A stretch of DNA of 64,000 nucleotides, taken from the NCBI GenBank assembly GCA_046199005.1, contig CP176050.1, positions 2,914,001-2,978,000 on the forward strand, in the 5' to 3' direction. Of the stretch, positions 26,431-35,782 are shown piece by piece (position 1 is the first letter of the stretch; every line of letters begins with the position of its first letter). The notes under the pieces are model-generated. The model made no database searches and was not told where the DNA came from. It saw only the letters and a program-made list of their open reading frames with translations. The stretch comes from Ascidiimonas sp046199005 (lineage in GTDB: Bacteria > Bacteroidota > Bacteroidia > Flavobacteriales > Flavobacteriaceae). Made by a program: the position numbers and the translations under genes.

Positions 26431-28233
26431 ATGATTTTTTCCAGTTTTTTGCTCAAACTAAGCATCGGGTTATTCTTAGGCTTAGCTATGTATTATGTAT
26501 TTTGTCTGATCATCGTTCATCTCCGTGCCTTTCTACAGCTTGAAGTCGTTCAAAAATATATGAGCCCTGATAAAATTTATAAAGGATATCGCTCAAAATT
26601 AATCAAGGCTGTCCTAGGTTCCGGGAAGCTTCATCGATTTACCTTTCAGTATATCAATCCGTTTTCAAAGGCCACATTTCCTGGTATGAATATTCGAAAA
26701 ATTGACAGATGGGTAGTATTCCTGGAAGCGCTGAACACCTATTTGATTCCCTTTTTGATCATTGGAGGTGTATATCTTTTTTTCTCCATGGAGATCAATA
26801 ATTACCTGCCTATAGATCTCCCCAACACCTTTTACGCTACCTTACAGGAAACTCTTAATGATATTCAAAAGAACAAATACATTGCATTTCTACAAAAGCA
26901 AAAAATCTGGTTTAATCTGGTATTTGGATTGTTAATCATTCTCGTTCCGCTGCTTTTTGTAAGGCGCAAAAAGCTCAAACTCGCGCAAAAAGGCTTTAAT
27001 CAACTATTGGTATGTCTGGCGATCCTTACCAATTTGAGTTTCTTTTCGGGAGCATTGGCGAGTGACAGTGAGAAGGTTACCGACGAACTTGAAACGGTTA
27101 TCTTAGAGATCGAAGAGATACACAGCAATATCTACCGGAAAGTCTCGAATACCCTACCAAAAGAAGGGATAGATACGGTTGACAAAACACTCAATGATTA
27201 CGAAGAACTGTACCGTGATCTAAAAAAAGAAAAAGAAGAAGCTCTTAAAAGCATTAAGACCACAGACCTTAAACAAGAACTTGATGATGTTCTTACCTAT
27301 TTTTTAGACACCCTTCAACAGAATCAAGTGGTAATCAAACCCACCAAAGTACCATTCATTTCTAAAACCCGGTTTGATAACGAATTTAATCGCTTTTTGG
27401 AATTCGGATCTTCTAAAGCTTCCAATACTCCGGAAGATCTCAGCTATTTCTTTACGAAAGAAAAATGGACCTATAAGCGTGGTGTAGATCTTGAAAAAAA
27501 AGTAGATACCTATGTAGCCCAAATGGAGGCAAGCGCAAAATTTTCAAATTCAAAAACACAAGCGATCTTCGAAGAGGTCTATCAATTTATAGCATCCTAT
27601 GGAATTAATGCATTGGCAGACATGGTACCGGAGATCAATAACCATATCTATAAAGCATTGGCAAAAGCTACTGCCAAAGCTTCCCAACAAGATGTATGGT
27701 CACAGTTTGAGAAGATATGCAAGAAGGTAAAAACGATTTCAAAGGACAAATTTACATCCATCAAAAATAATACGACTAAAATTAAAACAAAGTATCGATC
27801 CATTGTAAGATCCTATAAAGGAAAAGACCGATTACAACATGAAATAAAAGCCTTGGAAGAACGGATTAAATTAGAACTTGAAACTGAACTGATAACAGAA
27901 ATACAAAGGTATGTAAATAGTATTGACATAAGAGATATTAAATTTAATTCTACGAATGAAATATCTAAATTAAATCAATTAAGAGAATTACAAATGATAA
28001 GAGGAACAGGAATTGAATACAATGTTGAGTTGAAAAATAATATTCTTTCAGAATTCAGAAGTATCATTTTTAATTCTCAAGTTTTTAAAATGAAAGGGAC
28101 AAAGGGAAGACAATATTTAAATAAACTTAAGCGTATAGATGTGAATCAAGTTGTTAGATCAAGTAATCCAAGAAATATTTTCGTAAGTGCAGCAAGTAAA
28201 ATGAATATCTGGTGTAGTTGTATATTTCCTTAA
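26431..28233 (+). CDS. Large coiled-coil membrane protein of unknown function
   Basis: A 600-residue protein with a hydrophobic N-terminus (LLKLSIGLFLGLAMYYVFCL) and two more transmembrane segments near residues 105-125 and 160-180 (YLIPFLIIGGVYLFFSM, WFNLVFGLLIILVPLLFV). A long helical, Lys/Glu-rich region follows (VTDELETVILEIEEIHSNIY, residues about 210-480). The last 110 codons (from about 27890) are distinctly more AT-rich and end in NIWCSCIFP. No domain family is recognised. The tail may have been replaced by recombination. Confidence 0.6.
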   Translation: MIFSSFLLKLSIGLFLGLAMYYVFCLIIVHLRAFLQLEVVQKYMSPDKIYKGYRSKLIKAVLGSGKLHRFTFQYINPFSKATFPGMNIRKIDRWVVFLEALNTYLIPFLIIGGVYLFFSMEINNYLPIDLPNTFYATLQETLNDIQKNKYIAFLQKQKIWFNLVFGLLIILVPLLFVRRKKLKLAQKGFNQLLVCLAILTNLSFFSGALASDSEKVTDELETVILEIEEIHSNIYRKVSNTLPKEGIDTVDKTLNDYEELYRDLKKEKEEALKSIKTTDLKQELDDVLTYFLDTLQQNQVVIKPTKVPFISKTRFDNEFNRFLEFGSSKASNTPEDLSYFFTKEKWTYKRGVDLEKKVDTYVAQMEASAKFSNSKTQAIFEEVYQFIASYGINALADMVPEINNHIYKALAKATAKASQQDVWSQFEKICKKVKTISKDKFTSIKNNTTKIKTKYRSIVRSYKGKDRLQHEIKALEERIKLELETELITEIQRYVNSIDIRDIKFNSTNEISKLNQLRELQMIRGTGIEYNVELKNNILSEFRSIIFNSQVFKMKGTKGRQYLNKLKRIDVNQVVRSSNPRNIFVSAASKMNIWCSCIFP

Positions 28234-28368
28234 ACTATTTACAACTATAATTATTGCAAAAATTCGATGAATCACAAAAATGGAATTAAACTAAGATCGT
28301 CACTATCTTAGCGTTCAGGTAGGGTTCGTACTTTACAAAAAATTGATAACGAGTTGAATGTATGGTTT

Positions 28369-28902
28369 ATGAAATATAGCAAATATAGTCTTAAAAATGA
28401 TCATATTCGATTTGAGCACTATCCCTTTTACTTCAGCTCGTTAAAAAAACATCCGCTCCTTACACTCGACCGAATAAAAGAAATCAATCTGAATACCGCG
28501 CCGCCTTCTATATTAATCGATCAGGGAGAAGTTATTTTTTTCAGGCATGAAAACACCGAGGCTATTAAAGCATTTGGCAAAAGAAATAAGCTTCCGGTAG
28601 CAGACCGAATTGATGTCTGGGAACTCATTTGCCAGGAATTTCTCGATACTGAGATCAATCCGGAAACGCTTAAAAGAAATGAAGAAAAGCTGATAGCACT
28701 TGGCTTCACCCGGGAAGAACTTACCAACATCAAGAAACGTATTAAATGGTCGTTCATCGGAACCTTAGAATGGAATTATCTCGGACATTGGGATCTGTTA
28801 GCGATGAAACAATACCGAAGCCTTACCTATCGGTTCATCGGACGAAAGTTCTATTGGTGGACGATGGATATCGCCAACAAGGGGTATGAAATACGTACAT
28901 AA
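28369..28902 (+). CDS. Hypothetical protein
   Basis: A 177-residue soluble protein from the ATG at 28369 (a TTG five codons earlier is less likely). It is helical and charged, with RIDVWELICQEFLDTEIN and a tryptophan-rich end (FIGRKFYWWTMDIANKGYEI). I do not recognise it. It lies 135 bp after the coiled-coil membrane protein and has the normal base composition of the region, unlike that gene's tail. Confidence 0.5.
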   Translation: MKYSKYSLKNDHIRFEHYPFYFSSLKKHPLLTLDRIKEINLNTAPPSILIDQGEVIFFRHENTEAIKAFGKRNKLPVADRIDVWELICQEFLDTEINPETLKRNEEKLIALGFTREELTNIKKRIKWSFIGTLEWNYLGHWDLLAMKQYRSLTYRFIGRKFYWWTMDIANKGYEIRT

Positions 28903-28975
28903 ATCAATTTTTACCTTTTTGTTATGTAAAAGGCTCGGTCTGGCAACGCTGTTTCGTGCACTCATATTACAATAC

Positions 28976-29146
28976 CACACTATATAGATCTCTCGGTAGA
29001 ACGCTTCTGGATACGTTTGGGAGGGTTTAAAGGGGTAGAATTATGTTTTTTAAGGGGCAAATAGGGCCATGTAAAAAAGTTGGGGATTAATTTTGCCTTT
29101 GTCCTTTTTTGTCTCTCCAACCCTTCAATAAAACACAGGGCAGGCA
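28976..29146 (+). repeat. Dispersed repeat R3, copy a
   Basis: Matches 59156-59325 in the same orientation. Shared landmarks are CGGTAGA followed by CGCTTCTGG, AAAAAAGTTGGGGA, TAGTTTTGC/TAATTTTGCC, TCTCCAACCCTTC and CAGGGCAGGC. The copies are diverged and non-coding. Confidence 0.7.
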
Positions 29147-29229
29147 TTGATAAAACTAAGTAAATAAGTTTGGCTATAACGTAGTTCCTTTGATTTTTTG
29201 TGATTCCCAATAAAGCCGTTCTTTTTTAA

Positions 29230-29400
29230 GATTTTAAATACCGACCAATTTTCAACTACGCAGTAAAACAAAGCGGTTTGAATCGGTGGTCGGAGAAAGC
29301 TGACCGGCAGCCTTTTCTGCGATAGCGAAAACGGTCTGGCGCGCGCCGAGGAAAACTGCTGTAGGTTTCCAAAATTGTTAAGTGCTATGCGGTTAATCTA
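29230..29400. other. GC-richer structured stretch in an AT-rich gap
   Basis: The roughly 600-bp gap between 28903 and 29501 contains no gene. After repeat R3a, bases 29230-29400 are clearly richer in G and C than their surroundings. They include short inverted pairs: CCGACCA near 29241 with TGGTCGG near 29288, and local GC runs such as GGCGCGCGCC. GC islands of this kind in AT-rich genomes can mark structured RNA, but no known RNA family is recognised. Confidence 0.3.
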
Positions 29401-29501
29401 AATTTGACTTTCAACCTATCAAAAAACAAAAAAAACTTCTAAATACGATTCATCTTAATTATATTTAGAAGGTAATTTTGCTTTATTTACTCTAAATATC
29501 T

Positions 29502-29630
29502 ATGCTCAATAAATACTTCAAAAATATATGGCTATTGGAATGGAGAGATAATATTTCTCTCTTGGAACGTTTATTGGTGATGATGCTACTTTTAAGTCCT
29601 TTTTTGATTATAATTCTTTTGTTGCTGTAA
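29502..29630 (+). CDS. Small single-pass membrane protein (42 aa)
   Basis: A 42-codon frame starting MLNKYFKNIWLLEWRDN and ending in one strong transmembrane helix (LLVMMLLLSPFLIIILLLL). A near-perfect intrinsic terminator starts 28 bp after its stop, which supports a real short transcript. The family is not recognised. Its size and charge pattern fit regulatory small membrane proteins. Confidence 0.45.
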   Translation: MLNKYFKNIWLLEWRDNISLLERLLVMMLLLSPFLIIILLLL

Positions 29631-29657
29631 AATCAAGAGCATTATTTAAAAAGTACG

Positions 29658-29700
29658 AACCTGTGATTTCAAGTATTTTCGTGAAATCACAGGTTTTGTT
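29658..29700 (+). terminator. Strong rho-independent terminator
   Basis: AACCTGTGATTTCA (29658-29671) and TGAAATCACAGGTT (29682-29695) form a perfect 14-bp stem around a 10-base loop, followed by TTGTTT. It ends the short transcript that carries the 42-residue membrane protein. The stretch from here to 30035 contains no further gene. Confidence 0.85.
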
Positions 29701-30035
29701 TATTGTCATCAAAACCATCCCTAAAACCTTTTTACTATAGAGTAAAAACCAGAAGTATCGTACAATCTCCATCCCTTCAGCTTTCCAGATTAAAATAAAA
29801 TGTAAATTTTAGGTGAACGATAAAAACAGGCAATTGTCCTGAAATTTCATAAATATCCATTGTTTTAGGTAAATTTAGCGTATAAATGAAATCGATGAAT
29901 GATCTATGATTCGTTTGCAAACAGATACCTATATAAAATAAGTACACAACTGAATTCATAAGATTACAAAATCATCACTAAAAGATCTAAAAACGAAATT
30001 CTTAAACGCCTAGTAGCCATTATTAGAAACTAAAC

Positions 30036-30662
30036 ATGAAAAAAATAATTTTAATATTAATGATTGGGATTTTCTCATCATCAGTTTACAGTCAGACCGA
30101 GCAATTGAATGAAGAAAAATTAGATTCATTGAAAACAAGACTCGAAACGCTCTTTATGCAAGATCAACTTTTCAGAAAATTGTACCAGGATGCTGAAAAG
30201 AAGTTCGGTCGGGATTCGGATGCTATGGAATACTTTTGGAAGGTGGTAGAGGAACAAGATAACAGAATTGAATCAGAGTTTATAGAAATTATTGAAAAAT
30301 ACGGATGGCTCGGGATTAGTCAGGTTGGCAGGCTAGCTAATACTGCTCAGTTTAGCATCATGCAACATAGTTCTATTAAAACTAAAAAAAAGTATGCTCC
30401 GTTAATGAAAAAGTCTGTTTTAATAAAAGAGTCCCAACCGATGCACTACGCAAGATTAATAGACCGAATACTCATTAATGATGGCAAACCTCAGATTTAT
30501 GGCACACAAACAACTCGGGATAAGAAGGGTAAATTAGTTTTCTTTGAAATAGAAAAACCTGAATTTGTAAATAAAAGAAGAAAAGAAATTGGTTTATCCG
30601 GCATTGAAAATTTTGCAAAAGAAAAAGGTATTGAATGGAATACAGTTCAAAAAGAAAATTAA
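30036..30662 (+). CDS. Secreted DUF6624-type protein
   Basis: A 208-residue exported protein (signal MKKIILILMIGIFSSSVYSQ). The mature part has the DUF6624 pattern: MQDQLFRKLYQD, VVEEQDNRIESEFIEIIEKYGW followed by LGISQVG, AQFSIMQHS, MHYARLIDRILINDGKPQIYG, then TQTTRDKKGK. Function of the family is unknown. Possibly a former cassette: a degenerate attC-like stretch follows at 30668. Confidence 0.75.
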   Translation: MKKIILILMIGIFSSSVYSQTEQLNEEKLDSLKTRLETLFMQDQLFRKLYQDAEKKFGRDSDAMEYFWKVVEEQDNRIESEFIEIIEKYGWLGISQVGRLANTAQFSIMQHSSIKTKKKYAPLMKKSVLIKESQPMHYARLIDRILINDGKPQIYGTQTTRDKKGKLVFFEIEKPEFVNKRRKEIGLSGIENFAKEKGIEWNTVQKEN

Positions 30663-30667
30663 ATATT

Positions 30668-30820
30668 GCTAACCATACCATCAGTGATTACACATTCTCC
30701 TACCCTCTTGATAACGCTCAACAAACTTCTGAACCCCAAAGCGTCGGGACTTGCGGATTTTGAGTTTGACTTAACTCTTAAAATGAAGTACCCACAAAAG
30801 CAACTACTCATAACCCGACC
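30668..30820 (+). other. Degenerate attC-like stretch
   Basis: The middle (CTTCTGAACCCC, GCGTCGGGACTTGCGGATTT at about 30743-30770) is nearly the same as in the site at 40998-41125 and related to the one at 50282-50402. The right part GCAACTACTCATAACCCGAC matches the right arm of the 41-kb site (GCAACTGTTCATAATCGAGAC). The left arm is only partly complementary (GTGATTAC). It is therefore a decayed site. Confidence 0.5.
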
Positions 30821-30826
30821 GATGTA

Positions 30827-31402
30827 ATGTATTCGAGAAAAACAATACTTATATTAATGGTAATTCTGATTTTAAGCTTATCATCTTGTAAAAAAAGAGC
30901 GGAAAGAAAACTCGAACCAGAAAAAGAGCAAACTAACTTTAAAAATGAATCGATTAAACCAATGATTGAACTGACTGAAAAAGTTGATTTATCAAAAATT
31001 CCTGATTCTTTGGAATTAATAACTGACAAAAATTTGCAAGGAGATTTTAACGGAGATAATAAAACTGACTTCACTGCTATTGTAAAAAACAAAAAGAATC
31101 AAAAAACGGGAGTTCTAATAATACACAACTCGAAGAACAAAGAAATTTACGTTTTCGGAGCTGGAAAAGAAGTTGACCAAATGACAGATTTAAACTGGAT
31201 TGAAGTTTTTGAAACGCTGCCAAAAGGTGAAATTGTCTCACCGACTTTAGTTGATGAAGAAACAGGAGATATAATAGGCCAAGACGAAAGCCAGAATTTT
31301 AAACTAATTGGAAACGGAATTCGGATGAGTGTTGAAGAATCTCACGGTGGCGGAATTATATTTTGGACCGGAAAAGAATATCAATGGTACCATACAGATT
31401 AA
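30827..31402 (+). CDS. Lipoprotein, probable isolated cassette gene
   Basis: A 191-residue protein with a lipobox (ILILSLSSC, Cys at 21). The mature part contains GDFNGDNKTDFTAIVKNKKN, an FG-GAP/VCBS-like calcium-loop pattern (DFNGDNKTD), and a C-terminal VEESHGGGIIFWTGKEYQWY. It is probably anchored in the outer membrane. It starts right after a degenerate attC-like stretch and is followed by an attC left-arm remnant, so it resembles the cassette genes at 33-50 kb. Confidence 0.7.
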   Translation: MYSRKTILILMVILILSLSSCKKRAERKLEPEKEQTNFKNESIKPMIELTEKVDLSKIPDSLELITDKNLQGDFNGDNKTDFTAIVKNKKNQKTGVLIIHNSKNKEIYVFGAGKEVDQMTDLNWIEVFETLPKGEIVSPTLVDEETGDIIGQDESQNFKLIGNGIRMSVEESHGGGIIFWTGKEYQWYHTD

Positions 31403-31407
31403 AAAGC

Positions 31408-31432
31408 CAGATGCCAACAGCTTGTATAATGG
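31408..31432 (+). other. Possible attC left-arm remnant
   Basis: GATGCCAACAGCTTGTATAATGG-type sequence just after the lipoprotein stop resembles the left core plus arm start seen in other sites (CCAAC followed by TGTATAA). No right arm follows, and the complement is not found at the gene's start. The call is weak. The remainder up to 31592 holds no gene. Confidence 0.3.
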
Positions 31433-31592
31433 ATTAAAAGTACTTGCCTGCTTAAGAAAATTCCTCGCGCCAGTTCGCATCGCTCTTGTCTCAAGGATTC
31501 TCTATTCTATTTTTAATTGTTAGCTTTATTGCCAGGACACGTAACTACACGCAACCCAGAGCCTAAGTAAACCTCGAAAAAAATAAAAACTA

Positions 31593-32882
31593 ATGAAATG
31601 TAATAAGACTCCTTTAACTTTAATGCTACTATTCGTATCTATCAACTGCCAGGCGCAAGATAGTATCCATCTGTATTTACACAAGGAAAAGAATAAGTCA
31701 GGCTTAATTGATCGCGAAGGGAATATAGTGCTGGAGCCAAAATACAGTATCATAGGAAATTTTAAAGAAGGAAAAGCTTCCGTAACCATCATAAACCGGG
31801 CAAAAAACGATTTCCATAAGATTCTAAGCACAAAATTAGGCTATATAAATGCAAAAGGAGAGGTCGTGATTCCGTTTAAGTTTCAGCATATACCAGACGA
31901 AATAAAAGATTTTTCAGAAGGCAGGGCGGTTGTAAAAATGAACAATAAGTTTGGCTACATAGATTCCGAAGGAAAAATGGTTATCCCTCCCAAATATTCA
32001 AGGGCTTATCCGTTTAACGAAGGTTTTGCTGTGGTTGAGTCTAATGGAGATTCTGGCAATAGAGCTCTTATTGATAAAAACGGGAAGGTTATTTTTTATT
32101 TTCTTGAGAAGTATCAGGAAAAAGTAGATTCTTTAGCAAAAAATGTGTTGGTAACTACCAATAAACTTTCCGACGGAAAGATATCCGTTCATCAATTTAT
32201 CCAAGGTGGAAAAACCGTTTCCGCAGTTTTTGATAGTCAGGGAGAACTCCTTTTTACCAAAAGATTCCGAAGAATAAATCCCTACGTAAACGGTATCACA
32301 GAGGCTCATATAGATAGTTGTCGAACCTCAAGCGCCAACTGTTGGGTGATCATCGACGATCGAGGAGAAATATTGACGAATGAGTCGTACGCTCGATGCG
32401 TACGCATTGACAAGGATACTTTTTTCGTTCAAAATCATGATACCGGTGAGCAAAAAGTAATTACTACGAAAGGTGATATGGTTCCGCCAATAATTGAAAA
32501 GGGCATATCGGTTCTTTCAGATGATCTGGTAAATCATACTACATTGATCAGAGCGGAAAAAAACGGACGATATGGCTATATTGATCAAATGGGTAAGGTG
32601 ATTTTAGATTTTCAATATAATCATGTTTCAGTCTTTTCAGAAGGATTGGCTTTTGTAAAAAAGCCAGACAGAACAGTTCTATGTGTGGATGAAAAAGGCA
32701 ATCGTATATTTCAAATAGACGCCGTTTATGATGCAAATTGGGGCTCCGCGGTGCCATACGAACCTTTCCCCTCGGGAGTTTATAAAAACGGATTAGCCTC
32801 CCTAATGATTGCGGCAGACGGCTATTACAAGCTGGTTCATATCGATAAAACAGGTGAATTTTTAAAAGTAACTAAGAAGTAA
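31593..32882 (+). CDS. WG-repeat protein, secreted
   Basis: A 429-residue exported protein (signal ending in FVSINCQAQ). It is built of WG-type repeats of about 25-50 residues with the pattern (G)LIDREGNIVLEPKY, GYINAKGEVVIPFKFQ, GYIDSEGKMVIPPKYS, ALIDKNGKVIF and GYIDQMGKVILDFQYNH. Such proteins form beta-propeller-like surfaces with no known enzymatic role. It is monocistronic. Confidence 0.88.
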   Translation: MKCNKTPLTLMLLFVSINCQAQDSIHLYLHKEKNKSGLIDREGNIVLEPKYSIIGNFKEGKASVTIINRAKNDFHKILSTKLGYINAKGEVVIPFKFQHIPDEIKDFSEGRAVVKMNNKFGYIDSEGKMVIPPKYSRAYPFNEGFAVVESNGDSGNRALIDKNGKVIFYFLEKYQEKVDSLAKNVLVTTNKLSDGKISVHQFIQGGKTVSAVFDSQGELLFTKRFRRINPYVNGITEAHIDSCRTSSANCWVIIDDRGEILTNESYARCVRIDKDTFFVQNHDTGEQKVITTKGDMVPPIIEKGISVLSDDLVNHTTLIRAEKNGRYGYIDQMGKVILDFQYNHVSVFSEGLAFVKKPDRTVLCVDEKGNRIFQIDAVYDANWGSAVPYEPFPSGVYKNGLASLMIAADGYYKLVHIDKTGEFLKVTKK

Positions 32883-33536
32883 ACAGGCAATCATACGGTT
32901 TCTACGGAATTCAGATGGGAAAGATAAAGAAAAGCCTTAGGCAATAGTTGAAGATAACCGGATTCATTCCATACGCGCAACAGGAAAAAAGTGTTAGTAA
33001 AAATGAGTATAAACCGATACCAAAGAAAACAGTATTACCCTTGACTGTATTGTTTTCAGAAGCAGCCGATATTCAAAAGGACCTACCTATAATTAGTGAT
33101 GGATTACGATCCCCTAACATCCACTTTCCCGCCTGCATCCCCTGATCAAGATTTCAAACCCCTATTCCAAGATACTTTGTAGTAGTAGCACAAACTGAAA
33201 ATTCTTAGCCCCATGAGGTGTTTCCAGAACTACAGAAAGAAACAACTTAGTACACTAGTTACGGTTTTCAGTAAAAACAAATGGCCTAAAATCCTTTAGT
33301 TTGTAAGCCAGCAAATTGTAAAGCTTCCATGATCGATAAAAAAGGTATTTCATCTTTAAAACTCAGAATTACCGTTCGTTTTTGGTATGTTTAAGGTTGA
33401 AAATATAGAGAACGCTATATATTAGCAGCCGTTTACAAACGCTTATAAACGTTTAAAAACGAATATATCACTGATATTCATATTATTACATTACTATCAT
33501 TAAAAGAGAAATAAATGCAATTGCGTTTATTTACTA
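32883..33536. other. Non-coding interval before the second cassette array
   Basis: About 650 bp without a convincing gene. A 65-codon frame at 32948 uses a TTG start and shows no recognisable pattern. Repeated short AT/GC steps (CGTTTACAAACGCTTATAAA near 33431, then CGTTTAAAAACG) give local inverted repeats around TTATAAACG. Their role is unknown. The last base pairs lead into the first clear cassette boundary at 33537. Confidence 0.4.
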
Positions 33537-33547
33537 GTTCTACACCA
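33537..33547 (+). other. Left boundary of the second cassette array
   Basis: GTTCTACACC at 33537-33546 is the exact reverse complement of GGTGTAGAAC at 34570-34579, the left core of the next attC-like site. This defines the start of the first complete cassette of the second array at G33537/T33538. No complete palindrome is visible just upstream. Confidence 0.65.
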
Positions 33548-33569
33548 TTTAAACAAACACCGTTACTAA

Positions 33570-34565
33570 ATGAAAAACCTTTTACTTATTGCAATTTTTA
33601 CTCTAGCGATACTCTCTTGCGGAGAAAAGAATAGTGAAAAAAGTCTTACTTTAAATAGCGTTGTAAACACAAATGAAATTGAGAATTTTATCATCACTAA
33701 AAATGATTTTGACTTCTCGATAAACGGATATCTAAGAAAAGTAGAATATTTTAACGACAAGTATTATTGTATGTTCGAGACCCAAAGAGAGAACACATCG
33801 AGCTCGTTCAAAAAAATGGTTGTTCTAAATAAAAATGGGTCGTTCATTGAGGACGTTTATCTTCCAAGCCTTATTCAGAATATGAACTATTATAATCTCG
33901 AAGTTGAAAATGATAGTTTATTTCTTCAAAGAGCCCAATTCGATGAAGAGAATTTTGTGTTAGGAAAATACGTAGCTGATTTTCAACAGACTGAAACCAG
34001 AGCTTTTAAAACGTATGAAGATGAAAACTATAATGTTTACTCTACTTGTCGTGGAGAATGGGGCGGAACAGTTTTTTTTCAAGATAAAATAACAAATGAA
34101 TTATATGAAGCTTCATCTACTTGCCCGATAGTGATAAACAAAATTGGAACTGAATATTTTGTCACGAATTACTTGGGTCATATGATAGGTTTTGCAAGTG
34201 TTAACAAAATTTCAGACCCAAAAAAACTTGAAAAATCAGACTGGGATTTCAAAAGGCGTTTCGGAAGTGAAAATCAAAAAGGCCTTGAAAAAGTATTAGA
34301 TACAGTAGATTTTTACGTACCTACTTCCTTTGTTGCGAATACTAAGTTAGTTCATCTATACAATGACGACAATGCCACGTACATTGGCGAAATTGAGAAT
34401 GGAAAGATGAAACCTATTTATACTTTTGACTTTAAGTTTCATCCACATTTCAACCAGCAATTAGCGGATGACAAACAAGTGCTTACGTTTCGAGTTCCAA
34501 AAACGGACAAAAACGGAATTTTAGTAATAGATGATAATCGATTAACATTTAACTTTCTGAAATAA
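33570..34565 (+). CDS. Cassette lipoprotein with predicted 6-bladed-propeller-like layout
   Basis: A 331-residue lipoprotein (MKNLLLIAIFTLAILSC, lipid Cys at 17). The mature domain alternates hydrophobic strands in a pattern like Bacteroidota 6-bladed beta-propeller lipoproteins (FSINGYLRKVEYFNDKYYCM, MVVLNKNGSFIEDVYLPSL, TKLVHLYNDDNATYIGEI). It has no catalytic motif. It fills the first cassette of the second array: 32 bp separate the cassette start from its ATG, and its attC begins 5 bp after the stop. Confidence 0.7.
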   Translation: MKNLLLIAIFTLAILSCGEKNSEKSLTLNSVVNTNEIENFIITKNDFDFSINGYLRKVEYFNDKYYCMFETQRENTSSSFKKMVVLNKNGSFIEDVYLPSLIQNMNYYNLEVENDSLFLQRAQFDEENFVLGKYVADFQQTETRAFKTYEDENYNVYSTCRGEWGGTVFFQDKITNELYEASSTCPIVINKIGTEYFVTNYLGHMIGFASVNKISDPKKLEKSDWDFKRRFGSENQKGLEKVLDTVDFYVPTSFVANTKLVHLYNDDNATYIGEIENGKMKPIYTFDFKFHPHFNQQLADDKQVLTFRVPKTDKNGILVIDDNRLTFNFLK

Positions 34566-34569
34566 AAAC

Positions 34570-34706
34570 GGTGTAGAACATTGTATAAAAATAATAGCGG
34601 GTTAGTCGCTTAAACGAAATGAAATTTATAAATCAAACGACAATAACAAACCGAAAAGTAAGTGCGTAAAAGTCCGCTACTATTCTTATACGTTACCGTT
34701 GGCAAC
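34570..34706 (+). other. attC-like site B1
   Basis: Left core GGTGTAGAAC complements the cassette start at 33537. Arms TATAAAAATAATAGCGG (34584-34600) and CCGCTACTATTCTTATA (34674-34690) pair at 15 of 17 positions. The right core is ACCGTTGGCAAC with crossover G34698/T34699. The same arm sequence recurs in site B2. Confidence 0.82.
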
Positions 34707-34729
34707 AACCCAAAAGAGAATTCACTAAA

Positions 34730-35767
34730 TTGACAAAAAGGAATAAATCACAATTTATCGGAACAAAAGGAGAATCTTTTGTTCAGCACTTAATTGATTC
34801 AAGTGAAATATGGATTTCTCGGAAAATGCCAAATGATTTTGGAATTGATTTTGAAATTGAATTTTGCGACCCTATTGCTTCAGGAGAATTCATAAAGTTA
34901 CAAGTAAAATCGAGTGAGAATTTTAAATACAAATCAAATATAGTAAAAGGTAGAGTACCATATAAACTATTGAAATACGCCTATGAATGTAAACTTCCAG
35001 TTGTACTTGTCCTTGTAGACACAAAAACTATGAAGTCATATTTTTGCTGGCTTCAAGAATGGATAGAAACATATTTCCCAAATCGAGAGATATTAAATCA
35101 AAAGTTCAAATCAACTGTTATTGAAATTCCAACTAACCAAACATTACAAGAGGGATTACAAAATAGTTTGATAGAAATAGCTAAAGGAAAATCTAAAACA
35201 AGCTTTCTTTTTACATTGAGAGAAGTAATCAAAACTTCTATGCTCTTTACTGAAAGTCCTGTAACAAATACTTTGACAAAAATTTTAATAGATGTTTCAC
35301 AAGAAAATAAACTTTTTACTTTAGAAACAATAATTGAAGAGATTATATCATTAGGTAATAATGCTTGGAGGAGTGATAAAGGAAATAAAGCTTCTTCAAT
35401 CTTACACGGAATTATAAGAGATTTTGGACATCAAGTAAAACTTGAACACATTGACAAAATTCTTTTAAGAGGAGATGGTTTATCGCGAGTCGGAATTGGA
35501 GCATTGGGTCACTTATACAGCTCTCATTTCGAACACATTAAAAAAATGTCTTTACCTGCTCACTACAAGAAAAAAGATATATGGAGATTAGTTTACTACT
35601 GTAAATTAAGAGAAAAATATCCTGATAAATCTGATATGGGTTTTTGTGATGAATCTTTAAATACTGAAATCGATGGATATGACATTGATAAAGGTAGTTT
35701 ATTTGACAAACTCATAAGCAGAGGAACTTCTGCAATATTTGACTATATGTATTCAGTAGAAAAATGA
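34730..35767 (+). CDS. DUF4365-type nuclease-like protein, cassette-borne
   Basis: A 345-residue protein with a TTG start (no ATG is available until MPNDF; the cassette boundary lies 31 bp upstream). The N-terminal domain has the DUF4365 PD-(D/E)xK-like pattern: IGTKGESFVQHLI with Glu15, GIDFEIEF with Asp40, and FIKLQVKSS with Gln58-x-Lys60. The C-terminal 200 residues are helical and unrecognised (ILHGIIRDFGHQVKL, LGHLYSSHFEHIKK). DUF4365 proteins are often linked to defence or DNA processing. A single-gene nuclease cassette with its own end site suggests an anti-phage role. Confidence 0.78.
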   Translation: MTKRNKSQFIGTKGESFVQHLIDSSEIWISRKMPNDFGIDFEIEFCDPIASGEFIKLQVKSSENFKYKSNIVKGRVPYKLLKYAYECKLPVVLVLVDTKTMKSYFCWLQEWIETYFPNREILNQKFKSTVIEIPTNQTLQEGLQNSLIEIAKGKSKTSFLFTLREVIKTSMLFTESPVTNTLTKILIDVSQENKLFTLETIIEEIISLGNNAWRSDKGNKASSILHGIIRDFGHQVKLEHIDKILLRGDGLSRVGIGALGHLYSSHFEHIKKMSLPAHYKKKDIWRLVYYCKLREKYPDKSDMGFCDESLNTEIDGYDIDKGSLFDKLISRGTSAIFDYMYSVEK

Positions 35768-35782
35768 AATAACGTAAATGGC

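Noticed and set aside
32948..33145. A 65-codon frame with a TTG start
   Set aside because: No ribosome-binding context, no recognisable pattern, and no attC or operon support; treated as non-coding.
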